In this document: piece by piece, positions 32,978-41,166 of the stretch | Layout: the number at the start of each line of letters is the position of its first letter | How positions within the stretch are numbered: the first letter of the stretch is position 1 | Assembly (NCBI GenBank): GCA_036273515.1 | Contig: DASUHM010000064.1 | Coordinates: forward strand, 1 to 42,454 | Reading direction: 5' to 3' | From: Gaiellales bacterium | GTDB lineage: Bacteria; Actinomycetota; Thermoleophilia; Gaiellales; JAICJC01 | Length of the DNA stretch: 42,454 nucleotides | Notes under the pieces: model-generated | What the model saw: the letters and a program-made list of their open reading frames with translations, nothing else | The model's database searches: none | Told to the model about the DNA's origin: nothing | Position numbers and translations under genes: made by a program

Positions 32978-33195
32978 ACAGGCTTTGACCGCGGCGATGG
33001 CGTACGGGTTCCCCCGGTACGCATCAGGCTCCCGAGCTTGGCACCGACCCCCCACCCGAGCAGGTTCGCGAGAGAGCCCAGCACGACCAGCTCAAGCCCG
33101 ACCGCCGGGGTCAGCATGAGCGTGTCGTCAGCGTAGGCCTGCCAGAGCAGTCCAACGATCAACGCAGCGATACCCACGGCGCCAGTGATGAGCAC
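32974..33195 (-). CDS. Small membrane protein, possibly N-terminally frameshifted
   Basis: Seventy-three residues from GTG 33195 with two TM segments (TGAVGIAALIVGLLWQA and LELVVLGSLANLLGWGVGA) and a basic tail. Upstream the same frame stays open (ACGAWLAHGGRRYVG), and an adjacent frame from GTG 33299 gives another TM-like run (RVVVGAIVVAC). The original gene may thus have begun at 33299 with a one-base shift near 33235. No family is recognised. Confidence 0.5.
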   Translation of the reverse strand: MLITGAVGIAALIVGLLWQAYADDTLMLTPAVGLELVVLGSLANLLGWGVGAKLGSLMRTGGTRTPSPRSKPV

Positions 33196-33344
33196 GCCGA
33201 CGTACCGCCGCCCGCCGTGGGCGAGCCAGGCTCCACAGGCGAGCAGGCGACGACGATCGCTCCGACGACCACGCGCGTTCGTGTCGATCGAGACCTCACA
33301 CCCCGATTGTCGTGCGGCCTGCGCCCGCGTCCATCGGCGCCGGG

Positions 33345-35213
33345 CTACCCGGTGCGGTGCAGCGCGTCGTACACGCCGCGGCCGACCTTCGCCGGCAAGC
33401 CCGGGACGGCCTCGAGCTCGTCGCGGGTCGCGTTCACGAGGGCGTCGGCCGTGGTGAACCGCTGCATCAGCAGGCGCCGCCGGGCCGGGCCGACGCCCGG
33501 CAGGCTGTCGAAGATCGAGTCGATGCTCGAGCGGCTGCGGCGCTGGCGGTGGAAGCCGAGCGCGAAGCGGTGCGCCTCGTCACGCAGTCGCTGCAGCAGC
33601 TGGAGTCCGGCCGAGGCCCGGTCGAGCACGATCGGCGCCGAGCGGCCGGGAATGAAGACCTCCTCCTCGCGCTTCGCCAGCGAGATGACGGCGACGCGCG
33701 GGAGCTCGAAGCCGGCCATGGCCTCGACGGCCGCGCTCAGCTGGCCCTTGCCGCCGTCGATCACGACCAGGTTCGGGGCGGTGGCGAAGCTGCGATCATA
33801 GTCGTCGGCCTCGACCGACGTCATCCGCGCGAACCGGCGGCCGACCGCCTCGGCGATCATCGCGAAGTCGTCCTGGCCGCCGCTGTGGCGGATCCCGAAC
33901 TTGCGGTAGTCCGACTTCTTGGCGACGGCGTCCTCGAAGACGACCATCGACGCGACCGGGTCGCTCGTGCCCAGGTTGGAGATGTCGAAGCACTCCATCC
34001 GCACCGGCAGGACCTCGAGGTTGAGGCCCTCGCGGAGCTCCTCGAGCGCCTCGATCCGGCGTGCCCGCGTGCGCTCGCGCATGAGCGTGTCGTGCTCGAG
34101 GGCCAGGTCGGCGTTGCGCGCGGCCATGTCGGCCAGCCGTCGCTTCTCGCCGCGCTGGGCCGAGCGCACCTCGACGCTCGCCCCACGCCGCTCGCCCAGG
34201 AACGTCTCCAGGAGGTCGGGATCCTCGAACCCCTTCGGCACGACCACCTGGCCCGGGATCGCAACCTGGCCGCCGTAGTACTCGAGCGCGAACCCCCACA
34301 GCACGTCCGACGGGCTGCTCTCGGCGACGTTCTCGAGGTAGAAGCCGTGGCGGTCGGACAGCCTGCCGTCGCGCAGGTGGAAGAGCTGGACGTTGGCGGT
34401 GTCGCCGCTGCAGGCGATGCCGAGGATGTCGGCGGAGCCGAGGCTGCGGCGGTCGGCGACCTGGCGCTCGGACAGATGGCGCACCGCCATCAGCCGGTTG
34501 CGGTAGCGGGCCGCGTCCTCGAACTCATGCTCCTTGGCAGCGCGCTTCATCTCGGTCTCGAGCCGCCGCTCCAGCGGCCGCACCCGGCCGGAGAGGAACT
34601 CGACCACGCTGTCGATCACCGCCCGGTAGTCGTCCGGGCCGATGTAGCCGACGCACGGGGCCGCGCAGCGGCCGATGTGGTAGTCGAGGCAGGGCACGCC
34701 CGAGCGGCGGCCCGGCTGCGGCCCCTCGCACGGCCGGTACGGGAAGACGCGGTTCAGCACGTCGAGCGTCTCGCGCACCTTCTTCGCGCTCGCGTACGGC
34801 CCGAAGTAGAGGACGCCCTTGCGATGCCGCTCGCGCGTGAACATCACGCGCGGGTATTCGTCGCCCACCGTGACCGCGATGTACGGGTACGACTTGTCGT
34901 CGCGCAGGCGGATGTTGAAGGCCGGCCGGTGGCGCTTGATCAGGTTCTGCTCGAGCAGGAGCGCCTCGGTCTCGGACGCGGCCGCGACGAACTCGATCTC
35001 GTCGATCCGCTCCACCAGCCCCGCGGTCTTCACCGTCGCGTGCAGATCACGGCGGAAGTACGAGGTGACCCGCTTCCGCAGCGACTTGGCCTTGCCGACG
35101 TAGATGACGTCGCCGTCCTCGCTCCGGAACATGTACACCCCGGGCTGGTCGGGGAGGGCGCGGAGCTGGGCGTCGAGGCGCTGGGAGCGCTCGCTGCGGG
35201 CGACGGCGGACAT
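33345..35213 (-). CDS. uvrC: Excinuclease ABC subunit C (UvrC)
   Basis: About 622 residues making both incisions in nucleotide excision repair. In order: GIY-YIG domain (PGVYMFRSEDGDVIYVGKAK), YFGPYASAKKVRETL, the Cys cluster (PCLDYHIGRCAAPCVGYI), UVR helix pair (AAKEHEFEDAARYRNRL), the RNase-H-like C-terminal nuclease (MECFDISNLG, VVIDGGKGQL) and a tandem HhH domain (SLPGVGPARRRLL). ATG 35213 is preferred over 35222 because TACGAT lies 7 nt upstream, while ATG 35222 overlaps that box. Complete. Confidence 0.97.
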   Translation of the reverse strand: MSAVARSERSQRLDAQLRALPDQPGVYMFRSEDGDVIYVGKAKSLRKRVTSYFRRDLHATVKTAGLVERIDEIEFVAAASETEALLLEQNLIKRHRPAFNIRLRDDKSYPYIAVTVGDEYPRVMFTRERHRKGVLYFGPYASAKKVRETLDVLNRVFPYRPCEGPQPGRRSGVPCLDYHIGRCAAPCVGYIGPDDYRAVIDSVVEFLSGRVRPLERRLETEMKRAAKEHEFEDAARYRNRLMAVRHLSERQVADRRSLGSADILGIACSGDTANVQLFHLRDGRLSDRHGFYLENVAESSPSDVLWGFALEYYGGQVAIPGQVVVPKGFEDPDLLETFLGERRGASVEVRSAQRGEKRRLADMAARNADLALEHDTLMRERTRARRIEALEELREGLNLEVLPVRMECFDISNLGTSDPVASMVVFEDAVAKKSDYRKFGIRHSGGQDDFAMIAEAVGRRFARMTSVEADDYDRSFATAPNLVVIDGGKGQLSAAVEAMAGFELPRVAVISLAKREEEVFIPGRSAPIVLDRASAGLQLLQRLRDEAHRFALGFHRQRRSRSSIDSIFDSLPGVGPARRRLLMQRFTTADALVNATRDELEAVPGLPAKVGRGVYDALHRTG

Positions 35214-35265
35214 CCCGACCATCGTAGCCTCGAGCCGCTTGCAGCCCTGCCAAGATCACCGCGAC

Positions 35266-35288
35266 CTTGGATCCAAGACTGCTAGGAT
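35266..35288 (+). promoter_or_regulatory. Promoter of the carbonic anhydrase gene with a 12-bp palindrome
   Basis: CTTGGATCCAAG (35266-35277) is a perfect palindrome directly before a -10 box TAGGAT (35283-35288). It would cover the -35/-10 spacer and could be an operator. The 5' leader to GTG 35316 is about 20 nt and carries the ribosome-binding site. Confidence 0.4.
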
Positions 35289-35315
35289 CGCATCCAGTCT
35301 ACCCAGGAGGGTCCC

Positions 35316-35837
35316 GTGTCAGAGCTCAAGGGCATGCTCACGGCGAACCAGGAGTTCCAGCAGACCTTCAGCCACGGCGACAAGCCGACGCCGCCGGCGA
35401 AGAAGGTGGCCATCATCACCTGCATGGACGCCCGCATCCACCCCGAGAAGGCGCTCGGGCTCGAGATCGGCGACGCCCATATGATCCGCAACGCCGGCGG
35501 CCGCGCCTCCGACGACGCGCTGCGCTCGCTGGTGATCTCGTCGCGGCTGCTGGGGACGACCGAGTTCGCGGTCATCCACCACACCGAGTGCGGCATGCTG
35601 ACCTTCACGAACGACGATCTGCACGCGAAGCTGCACGACGAGACCGGTACGGACGCGTCGCACATCGACTTCCTGACGTTCTCCGACCTCGAGCAGAGCG
35701 TGCGCGACGACGTCTCCGCGATCCTGGCGTCGCCGTTCATCGACGACTCGATCACGGTGTCGGGCTACATCTACGACGTCAAGACCGGCGCCGTCACGCA
35801 GGTCGTCGCGCCGACGAGCGCGATCGTCAGCGCCTAA
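35316..35837 (+). CDS. Beta-class carbonic anhydrase
   Basis: A 173-residue zinc enzyme for CO2/bicarbonate conversion. The zinc ligands are in ITCMDARIHPEKA (CxDxR) and IHHTECGM (HxxC), and RNAGGRASDDALRSLVIS is the conserved dimer segment. The size and sequence resemble the small actinobacterial beta enzymes (Rv1284-like). AGGAGG is 6 nt before GTG 35316. Confidence 0.93.
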   Translation: MSELKGMLTANQEFQQTFSHGDKPTPPAKKVAIITCMDARIHPEKALGLEIGDAHMIRNAGGRASDDALRSLVISSRLLGTTEFAVIHHTECGMLTFTNDDLHAKLHDETGTDASHIDFLTFSDLEQSVRDDVSAILASPFIDDSITVSGYIYDVKTGAVTQVVAPTSAIVSA

Positions 35838-35840
35838 GAC

Positions 35841-37595
35841 CTAGAACGGGTTCAAGGCATCCGCGAGCGAGCGGCCGGCGTCCGCGACGGCACCGGCCGC
35901 CCGCGCCGCGCCCGCCGCCAGCCAGTGCCGCTCGCGGTAGACACACGCCGCGGCGAGGATCGTGACGCCCGCGAGCATGAGGGCCGCGCCGACCGGCGGC
36001 ACCTCCGCAGACCCGGCGCCGAGCATGATGAGATCGGTCCCGGCGGTCATCGCCCCGGCCGCGGTGAGCGCGCTGCTGGCGGCCTGGGCGCCGTACCAGA
36101 TCCGGTCGTCGCGCCGCCGGGCGGTCCAGGCCTGGTAGGCGAAGAGCGCGCTGAACCCGATCCCGAGCGGCGTCGTCAGCCGGGTCGCCCACAATGACGG
36201 GCCGGCCAGCTCGACGCCGCCCCGGGTCATCGCGAGGCCGCTCTCCACTCCGTCCCAGGTCGCACCGGCGAGCGTCGAGAGGTCGCGCAGATGCGGGTTC
36301 GGCACGAACGTGGCCGCGGCCGTCAGGCCGAACCGCGTCAGGTTCTTGAACCCGGCCGCCGCCTGGAGAGACAGCCGGCTGCCGAGATGGTCGCTCTGCT
36401 CCACCCCGCGCTCGACCGCCTTCTCGCCGGTCTCGAGCACGCTCGTCGACTCCGGCCCGTCCGCGTCGGCCGGCGGAGCCGCCGTCGCGGCGGCCGCGCG
36501 AACGGCCGCCGCGGCCAGCGGAAGCAGGCGCACGACGCCGGAGAAGCCGTGCAGCCCGGCGCCCGACGCCGATCGCAGCACGAGCGCCGCCGCGGAGCGA
36601 TCGCCGAGGGCCTCCCCCAGCGCGGCCGCGAGATCGCCCGGATGCGTCCGCATCGCGGCCGCGAGCGCGGTCGCCGCCGTGTCGGGATCGGTCGCGAGCC
36701 CGAGGCGCATCTCGGCGGCCAGCGCGTGTGTCGGCACCTGGTGGGCGCGGGCGGCGGCCTCGACCGCGGGTTCGCCCTCGGCGGCGACCGGTGCGCCGGC
36801 GAGGAGCCGGCCGAACCCGTCCCAGCCGCCGGCCGCCAACGGCTCGAAGCGCACGTCTGCGCCGGTGTGCGGCGCGACCACCATCATCCCGCCGCCGACG
36901 TACATGCCGACGTGGTGCGGCGCGCCGGAGGCGGTACCGACGAACGCGAGGTCGCCGGGCAGGAGCTCGCCGGCCGTGACCGGACGGGCGTCGTGCCACA
37001 GGTCGGCGGCCGTCGGCCGGCCCGGCAGCGGATCGCCGGCAGCGGCATAGGCGTAGTCGACCAGGCCGGAGCAGTCGAAGCCGCCCTCCGCTCGGCTCTC
37101 GCCGCCCCAGACGTACGGCCAGCCCACCTGGGCCTCGGCCGCTGCCACGGCCGCGAACGGGCCGCGACCGCCGTGCAGGTCGACGGGCCGGAAGGAATCG
37201 GCCGGGAGCGATGCCGAATAGGCGACACCGGCACGCGCGCGGGCGTCCACTGGCTGCGACTGCCGGCCGGCGACGGGGACCGTCCCGTCGACCGGGAGCG
37301 CCACGGCGACGTCCACCGCGCGCGGCACCGGCCCGTCGCGGACGAGATCGAAGGACACCAGCCGGGCGCCGTTCCGGCGGGCGGCGTCGGCGGCGAGCTC
37401 GCGCAGAGCGGCGGGCGTCGCGTCGGGGTCGGCCGCGAGACGCGTCGCCGCGGCGACGGCGGCGAGGTCGGCCGCGCGCTGCGCGTGTCCGCCGCCTGCG
37501 GCCACCATGCTCAGGTAGCCGAGCAGCACCGCCCCGAGCAGGACGACGGCGATCGCCCCGACGGCCGCGACCGAGATCTGGCCCCGCTCGCTCAC
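35841..37595 (-). CDS. TadG-like membrane anchor fused to an NlpC/P60 peptidase
   Basis: A 584-residue protein. Residues 1-50 (SERGQISVAAVGAIAVVLLG, then HAQRAADLAAVAAATRLA) are the N-terminal module of TadE/TadG pseudopilin-like proteins. At about 140-250 lies an NlpC/P60 domain: GWPYVWGGESRAEGGFDCSGLVDYAYAAAG (split here over the catalytic Cys in DCSG) and the catalytic His in HHVGMYVGGG. The C-terminal 300 residues are Ala-rich and end with three hydrophobic segments (GIGFSALFAYQAW, ALTAAGAMTAGTDLIML, GAALMLAGVTILAAACV). GTG 37595 overlaps the previous gene by 4 nt. It probably cuts cell-wall peptides outside the membrane; the fusion is unusual. Confidence 0.8.
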   Translation of the reverse strand: MSERGQISVAAVGAIAVVLLGAVLLGYLSMVAAGGGHAQRAADLAAVAAATRLAADPDATPAALRELAADAARRNGARLVSFDLVRDGPVPRAVDVAVALPVDGTVPVAGRQSQPVDARARAGVAYSASLPADSFRPVDLHGGRGPFAAVAAAEAQVGWPYVWGGESRAEGGFDCSGLVDYAYAAAGDPLPGRPTAADLWHDARPVTAGELLPGDLAFVGTASGAPHHVGMYVGGGMMVVAPHTGADVRFEPLAAGGWDGFGRLLAGAPVAAEGEPAVEAAARAHQVPTHALAAEMRLGLATDPDTAATALAAAMRTHPGDLAAALGEALGDRSAAALVLRSASGAGLHGFSGVVRLLPLAAAAVRAAAATAAPPADADGPESTSVLETGEKAVERGVEQSDHLGSRLSLQAAAGFKNLTRFGLTAAATFVPNPHLRDLSTLAGATWDGVESGLAMTRGGVELAGPSLWATRLTTPLGIGFSALFAYQAWTARRRDDRIWYGAQAASSALTAAGAMTAGTDLIMLGAGSAEVPPVGAALMLAGVTILAAACVYRERHWLAAGAARAAGAVADAGRSLADALNPF

Positions 37596-37882
37596 GGGAG
37601 CGCCGCCCGGGCCACGGCGCTCGTGTGGGCAAGCCCGCCGGCGAGGCGCACCGGCACGGTGACCACGAGCGTGTGCGCCTGCACCCGGATCGTGGCGCCG
37701 CGACGCAGGTCGGCCGGCACGGGCCGGCCCTCGGCGACCACGACGGCGGCCTGGTCGGCGATCCCCTGGGCGCGGCCCTGCGCCGCCCACGCGACGAGCA
37801 CCGCCTGGATCCCGACCGCGACGATCGCCGCCAGACCAGCGCAGACGACCAGCTCGATCGTCGCCTGCCCGCGCTCGCTCAC
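37592..37882 (-). CDS. TadE-like pseudopilin protein
   Basis: A 96-residue protein whose start SERGQATIELVVCAGLAAIVAVG has the class III prepilin pattern: a short basic leader, Glu at position 5 after the presumed cut, and one TM helix. The rest is a small beta-rich external domain (RGATIRVQAHTLVVTVPVRL). GTG 37882 and the stop each overlap neighbours by 4 nt. The longer upstream frame is antisense-like and not supported. Confidence 0.75.
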   Translation of the reverse strand: MSERGQATIELVVCAGLAAIVAVGIQAVLVAWAAQGRAQGIADQAAVVVAEGRPVPADLRRGATIRVQAHTLVVTVPVRLAGGLAHTSAVARAALP

Positions 37883-38214
37883 GAGCGCACCTCGGCCGCC
37901 GAAGCCGACAGATCGGCGTCGAACCCGGGCAGCACGGCCGGGATGCGCACGCGCACCGTGACCGTGCCGCCGGTCTCGTCGATCCGCGCGCCCCGCCGCA
38001 TCGACTCTGGCAGCGCCGCCAGCGCGGCGGGCCGGGTCGGCGATCCGGCCAGCGCGGCCCGGGCCGCCGCCCGCGCGGCGCTCTCGGCCGACACGAGCGT
38101 CCACCCGGCCAGCGCCGCCTGCCACACCGCGAAGGTGACGGCGACCAGCACCGGCAGCAGGACGACGGTCTCGATGCTGGCCTGGCCACGCTCCGTGTCG
38201 GAGGCTCGTTCCAC
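37879..38214 (-). CDS. TadE/TadF-like pseudopilin protein
   Basis: A 111-residue protein with DTERGQASIETVVLLPVLVAV as N-terminal pseudopilin segment and LVSAESAARAAARAALAG as following helix, then an external beta part ending VRIPAVLPGFDADLSAS. It is first in the three-gene operon. TACCTT lies 7 nt before GTG 38214 (leaderless). No tad ATPase, platform or flp pilin genes are in the window. Confidence 0.75.
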   Translation of the reverse strand: MERASDTERGQASIETVVLLPVLVAVTFAVWQAALAGWTLVSAESAARAAARAALAGSPTRPAALAALPESMRRGARIDETGGTVTVRVRIPAVLPGFDADLSASAAEVRS

Positions 38215-38303
38215 GCGCTCCAAGGTACGGCCCGCGCCTGTCACGGAACAACGCCCGGAGCGTTGCGGGAGTGTCAGGAATCCCCTGCTACGATCGAGGC
38301 AGG

Positions 38304-39068
38304 ATGAGCGACGACGGCAGCACCGAGAACGGCGGGACGCCGAACAACTCCGCCGGCGAGGACCGCCAGTTCGTCCACTTCTCGTTCTACCAGCTCGACC
38401 CCGCCTGGCGCCGCCTCCCGGAGGCCGAGCAGGAGTCCTCGCGGGCCGAGCTGGCGGCAACGATCGAGTCGTTCGGCGAGCGCTTCGCCCTTCGCTCCTA
38501 CACGATCGCCGGTCTGCGCCCGGATGCCGACTTCATGCTCTGGAAGGTCTCGGAGCGGCTGGAGGACTTCCAGGAGATCGGCACGGCCATCATGTCGACC
38601 GCGATGGGCTCGTACCTCGTGACCCCGTATGCGTACCTGTCGATGACGCGGCGGTCGCAGTACGTGAAGGGCGAGGGCCGCTCGATGCACAAGCGCGGCC
38701 GGATCATGTGGAACCCCGACTCGCGCTACCTGCTCATCTACCCCATGGTGAAGACGCGCGCCTGGTACCAGCTGTCCAAGCCGGCCCGGCAGGGGATCAT
38801 GAACGAGCACATCGCCACCGGCCACCAGTTCCCGACGGTGAAGATCAACACGACGTACTCGTACGGGATCGACGACCAGGAGTTCGTGGTCGCGTTCGAG
38901 ACGGACTACGTCGGCGACTTCCTCGACCTGATGATGCGCCTGCGCGAGACCGAGGCCAGCCGCTACACCGAGCGCGACACGCCGATCTTCACGTGCATCT
39001 CGTGCTCGGTGCCCGAGGCGCTGCGCTCGCTCGGCGGCGCGGCGCACGCGCTGCTCGCCACGGACTGA
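38304..39068 (+). CDS. hemQ: Coproheme decarboxylase / HemQ (chlorite-dismutase family)
   Basis: A 254-residue protein that makes haem b from coproheme in Gram-positive bacteria. FVHFSFYQLDPAWRRL, DADFMLWKVSERLEDFQ, the SYLVTPYAYLSMTRRSQY region, YPMVKTRAWYQL, and MNEHIATGHQFPTVKINTTYSYGIDDQEFVVAFE match the family, with His in NEHIATGH a likely proximal ligand. GAGG before ATG 38304 serves as ribosome-binding site. It is divergent from the Tad-like operon. Confidence 0.92.
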   Translation: MSDDGSTENGGTPNNSAGEDRQFVHFSFYQLDPAWRRLPEAEQESSRAELAATIESFGERFALRSYTIAGLRPDADFMLWKVSERLEDFQEIGTAIMSTAMGSYLVTPYAYLSMTRRSQYVKGEGRSMHKRGRIMWNPDSRYLLIYPMVKTRAWYQLSKPARQGIMNEHIATGHQFPTVKINTTYSYGIDDQEFVVAFETDYVGDFLDLMMRLRETEASRYTERDTPIFTCISCSVPEALRSLGGAAHALLATD

Positions 39069-39093
39069 GCGTCGCCACGCGCTGACCGTGCGG

Positions 39094-39886
39094 ATGCACG
39101 TCGACGAGCTCGACATCGGCGACGGGCTCGCCCGCGGCGGCCTGAGGTTGCTGCAGTCGGAGCGAGCCTAGGACGGCATGGACACGGATCGGAAACGCGG
39201 GCGCCGTCTGGCCGACCACGGCGTCCCGATCGCCGCCCCGGCACTCGGCTCGATCGCCGGGCCCCATCACGCACCCGGCGTCGTCGCTCACGTTCTGGTG
39301 GTATATCGAGCCGGGGCCAAAGCCGGACGGCGGCGAGCGCCGACTCGGAGAGGCCATGCGAGCGTTCCACTCCGCGCTGGCCGACGTGGCCGGCGGCCTG
39401 CCGCAACTGACTGAGAGGATCGACGTCGCAACCGGGCTGCTGCAGGACGCGGCGGCAACGCCGGGACTGACCGTGGCTGACCGCGCGCTCGCAGGGTCGG
39501 CTCGTGATCGGCTGGTTCCGTACGTGTGCTCGCTCGCCGAGACGACAGCGCTTCACGCGGAGCCGCACGAGGACAACGTCCTGTGGACGCGGGGTGGGCC
39601 TGTGCTGATCGATTTCGAAGCTGCCTGTCGGGGGCCCGTGGAATGGGACCTTGCGTATCTGCCACAACCGGCGCTCGTTGCCTTTCCCGACCGTGACGAC
39701 GAGGCGATCGCAAGGTTTCGAGCCGGCGTCAGCTTCTGCGTCGCCGCCTGGTGTCTCGCGAATCCGGACCCCACGCCGGCGGTCGCCGAGGCGGCCACGG
39801 TTCACTGGAAGGCGATGCGCGGAAGCTGGCTCGCGCAGACGAGCTCGCGCCTGACACGCCACAGCCACCGCCGTCACAGGTGGTAG
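39094..39886 (+). pseudogene. Decayed aminoglycoside-phosphotransferase-family gene
   Basis: Pieces of one APH-type kinase are found in order. MHVDELDIGDGLARGGL (from 39094) resembles an APH N-terminus and ends in an in-frame TAG (39169-39171). The same frame goes on with RLADHGVPIAAPALG. After a frameshift near 39290, LTFWWYIEPGPKPDGG leads into MRAFHSALADVAGG, the catalytic HAEPHEDNVLW (usually HGDxxxxN) and LIDFEAACRGPVEWDLAYL. Part of the N-terminal ATP-binding lobe is lost. The open 3' part (ATG 39356 on) lacks a kinase N-lobe. Its end overlaps the next gene by 13 bp. Confidence 0.65.
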
Positions 39887-40251
39887 CGCTTCGACTCCTC
39901 CCACGCCCACAGCATCGCGAAGCCGCCCGCCAGGGCGACCAGCACCAGCGGGAGCGTGAAGCCGCCCAGCGCGACCAGCCCGAACTGCGAGAGCGAGTAC
40001 GCGCCGGCCGCGACCGTGACGGCGCCCATGCCGGCGTAGAGCGCCTGGCGCTGGCGGTCGGGCATGAGCGAGATCGTCATCCGGTTCGAGCGGTACCAGG
40101 CGTAGCCGAAGTACCACATGAGCACGATGAAGATCAGGCCGATGGTCCCCAGCAGGATGTCGAAGATGCGCGTCGAGACGCTGAAGAACACCGTCGCGAT
40201 CAGCGCGATGCCGATCACGATCAGGAAGCCGCGGACGGATTCCTTCGTCAT
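39874..40251 (-). CDS. Small four-helix membrane protein
   Basis: A 125-residue protein with TM segments FLIVIGIALIATVFFSV, LLGTIGLIFIVLMWYFGYAWY, ALYAGMGAVTVAAGAYSL and FTLPLVLVALAGGFAML, ending WEESKRYHL. ATG 40251 overlaps the upstream gene's stop by one base (TGATG), so it is the second gene of a two-gene membrane operon. The family is not recognised. Confidence 0.7.
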   Translation of the reverse strand: MTKESVRGFLIVIGIALIATVFFSVSTRIFDILLGTIGLIFIVLMWYFGYAWYRSNRMTISLMPDRQRQALYAGMGAVTVAAGAYSLSQFGLVALGGFTLPLVLVALAGGFAMLWAWEESKRYHL

Positions 40252-40610
40252 CAGTGCGGCCCGGTCATGAACGCGCGGATCCCGAGCGCGGCCACCAGGG
40301 CCGAGCCGATCGTGAACACCAGCAGGTTGCGCCGCCCATCCTCACCCCGCAAAGCATAGGGGTAGGCCACGCACAGGAGCGGTAGCAGGCCGTACGCGAA
40401 GTGCAGCTGGTCGCCCGGCTCGCGTCCCTGGGAGATCAGGACCAGCCCGAGGAACGCCTGCGCGATGACCAGCGTCTGCGCCAGCGCGAGCGCCTGCCGG
40501 TAGATGTCGCCGGGCGGGCTGTTGCGCCGGTAGGCCACGAACCCCCACACGGCGACGAGGGTGTTCATGGCGATCAGGAGCGACCCGACGATCGCGTGCA
40601 CGACCGGCAT
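40251..40610 (-). CDS. Small membrane protein
   Basis: A 119-residue protein from ATG 40610 with about four TM helices (AIVGSLLIAMNTLVAVWGFVA, LALAQTLVIAQAFLGLVLI, YGLLPLLCVAYPYAL, LLVFTIGSALVAALGIRAFM) and polar loops SQGREPGDQLHFA and RGEDGRRN. TAGCGT is 8 nt upstream. It is divergent from the peroxiredoxin gene. The family is unknown. Confidence 0.7.
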   Translation of the reverse strand: MPVVHAIVGSLLIAMNTLVAVWGFVAYRRNSPPGDIYRQALALAQTLVIAQAFLGLVLISQGREPGDQLHFAYGLLPLLCVAYPYALRGEDGRRNLLVFTIGSALVAALGIRAFMTGPH

Positions 40611-40676
40611 GGGCGGGCACGCTATCAGCAGCGCTGGTGGCCGGCCGCCGCGAGCGGCCCGACTACGCTCCGCGGC

Positions 40677-41144
40677 ATGGTCGAGACAGGAAAGCCCGCA
40701 CCCGATTTCACCCTCCGCTCGGACTCCGGCGACACGGTTCATCTCGCCGATCTGCGCGGCAAGCCGGTCGTCGTCTACTTCTATCCCAAGGACGACACGC
40801 CCGGCTGTACGACCCAGGCCTGCGCGATCCGCGACAGCTGGGGCCAGTTCGAGAAGGCCGGCGCGACGGTGCTCGGGATCAGCCCCGACTCCGCCGAGTC
40901 GCACGAGAAGTTCAAGAGCAAGTACTCGCTCCCGTTCCCGCTGCTGGCCGACGAGGATCACGCCGTCGCCGAGGCCTACGGCGCCTGGGGCAAGAAGAAG
41001 AACTACGGCAAGGACTACATGGGCCTGATCCGCTCGGGCTTCGTCATCGACCGCGACGGGAACGTGGCCGCGGCGAAGGTGAACGTCAAGGCGGACAAGC
41101 ACCGCGAGTGGGCCCTGGCCGAGCTCGCCAAGCTCGACGGCTGA
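40677..41144 (+). CDS. bcp: Peroxiredoxin, BCP/PrxQ type
   Basis: A 155-residue thiol peroxidase reducing peroxides. [37 protein letters not shown] with peroxidatic Cys in PGCT and resolving Cys four residues on (QAC), then [12 protein letters not shown] and [16 protein letters not shown] lies 7 nt before ATG 40677 (leaderless). Complete and typical in length. Confidence 0.95.
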   Translation: MVETGKPAPDFTLRSDSGDTVHLADLRGKPVVVYFYPKDDTPGCTTQACAIRDSWGQFEKAGATVLGISPDSAESHEKFKSKYSLPFPLLADEDHAVAEAYGAWGKKKNYGKDYMGLIRSGFVIDRDGNVAAAKVNVKADKHREWALAELAKLDG

Positions 41145-41166
41145 CGACCAACTAGGATCGCGGGCC

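Noticed and set aside
35827-37632. Long minus-strand frame overlapping the NlpC/P60 fusion gene
   Set aside because: Arg/Gly-rich shadow of the real frame, which contains the intact catalytic motifs.
37883-38251. N-terminal extension of the second TadE-like gene
   Set aside because: It shadows the first TadE-like gene; the start at GTG 37882 fits the 4-nt overlap and the ERGQ motif.
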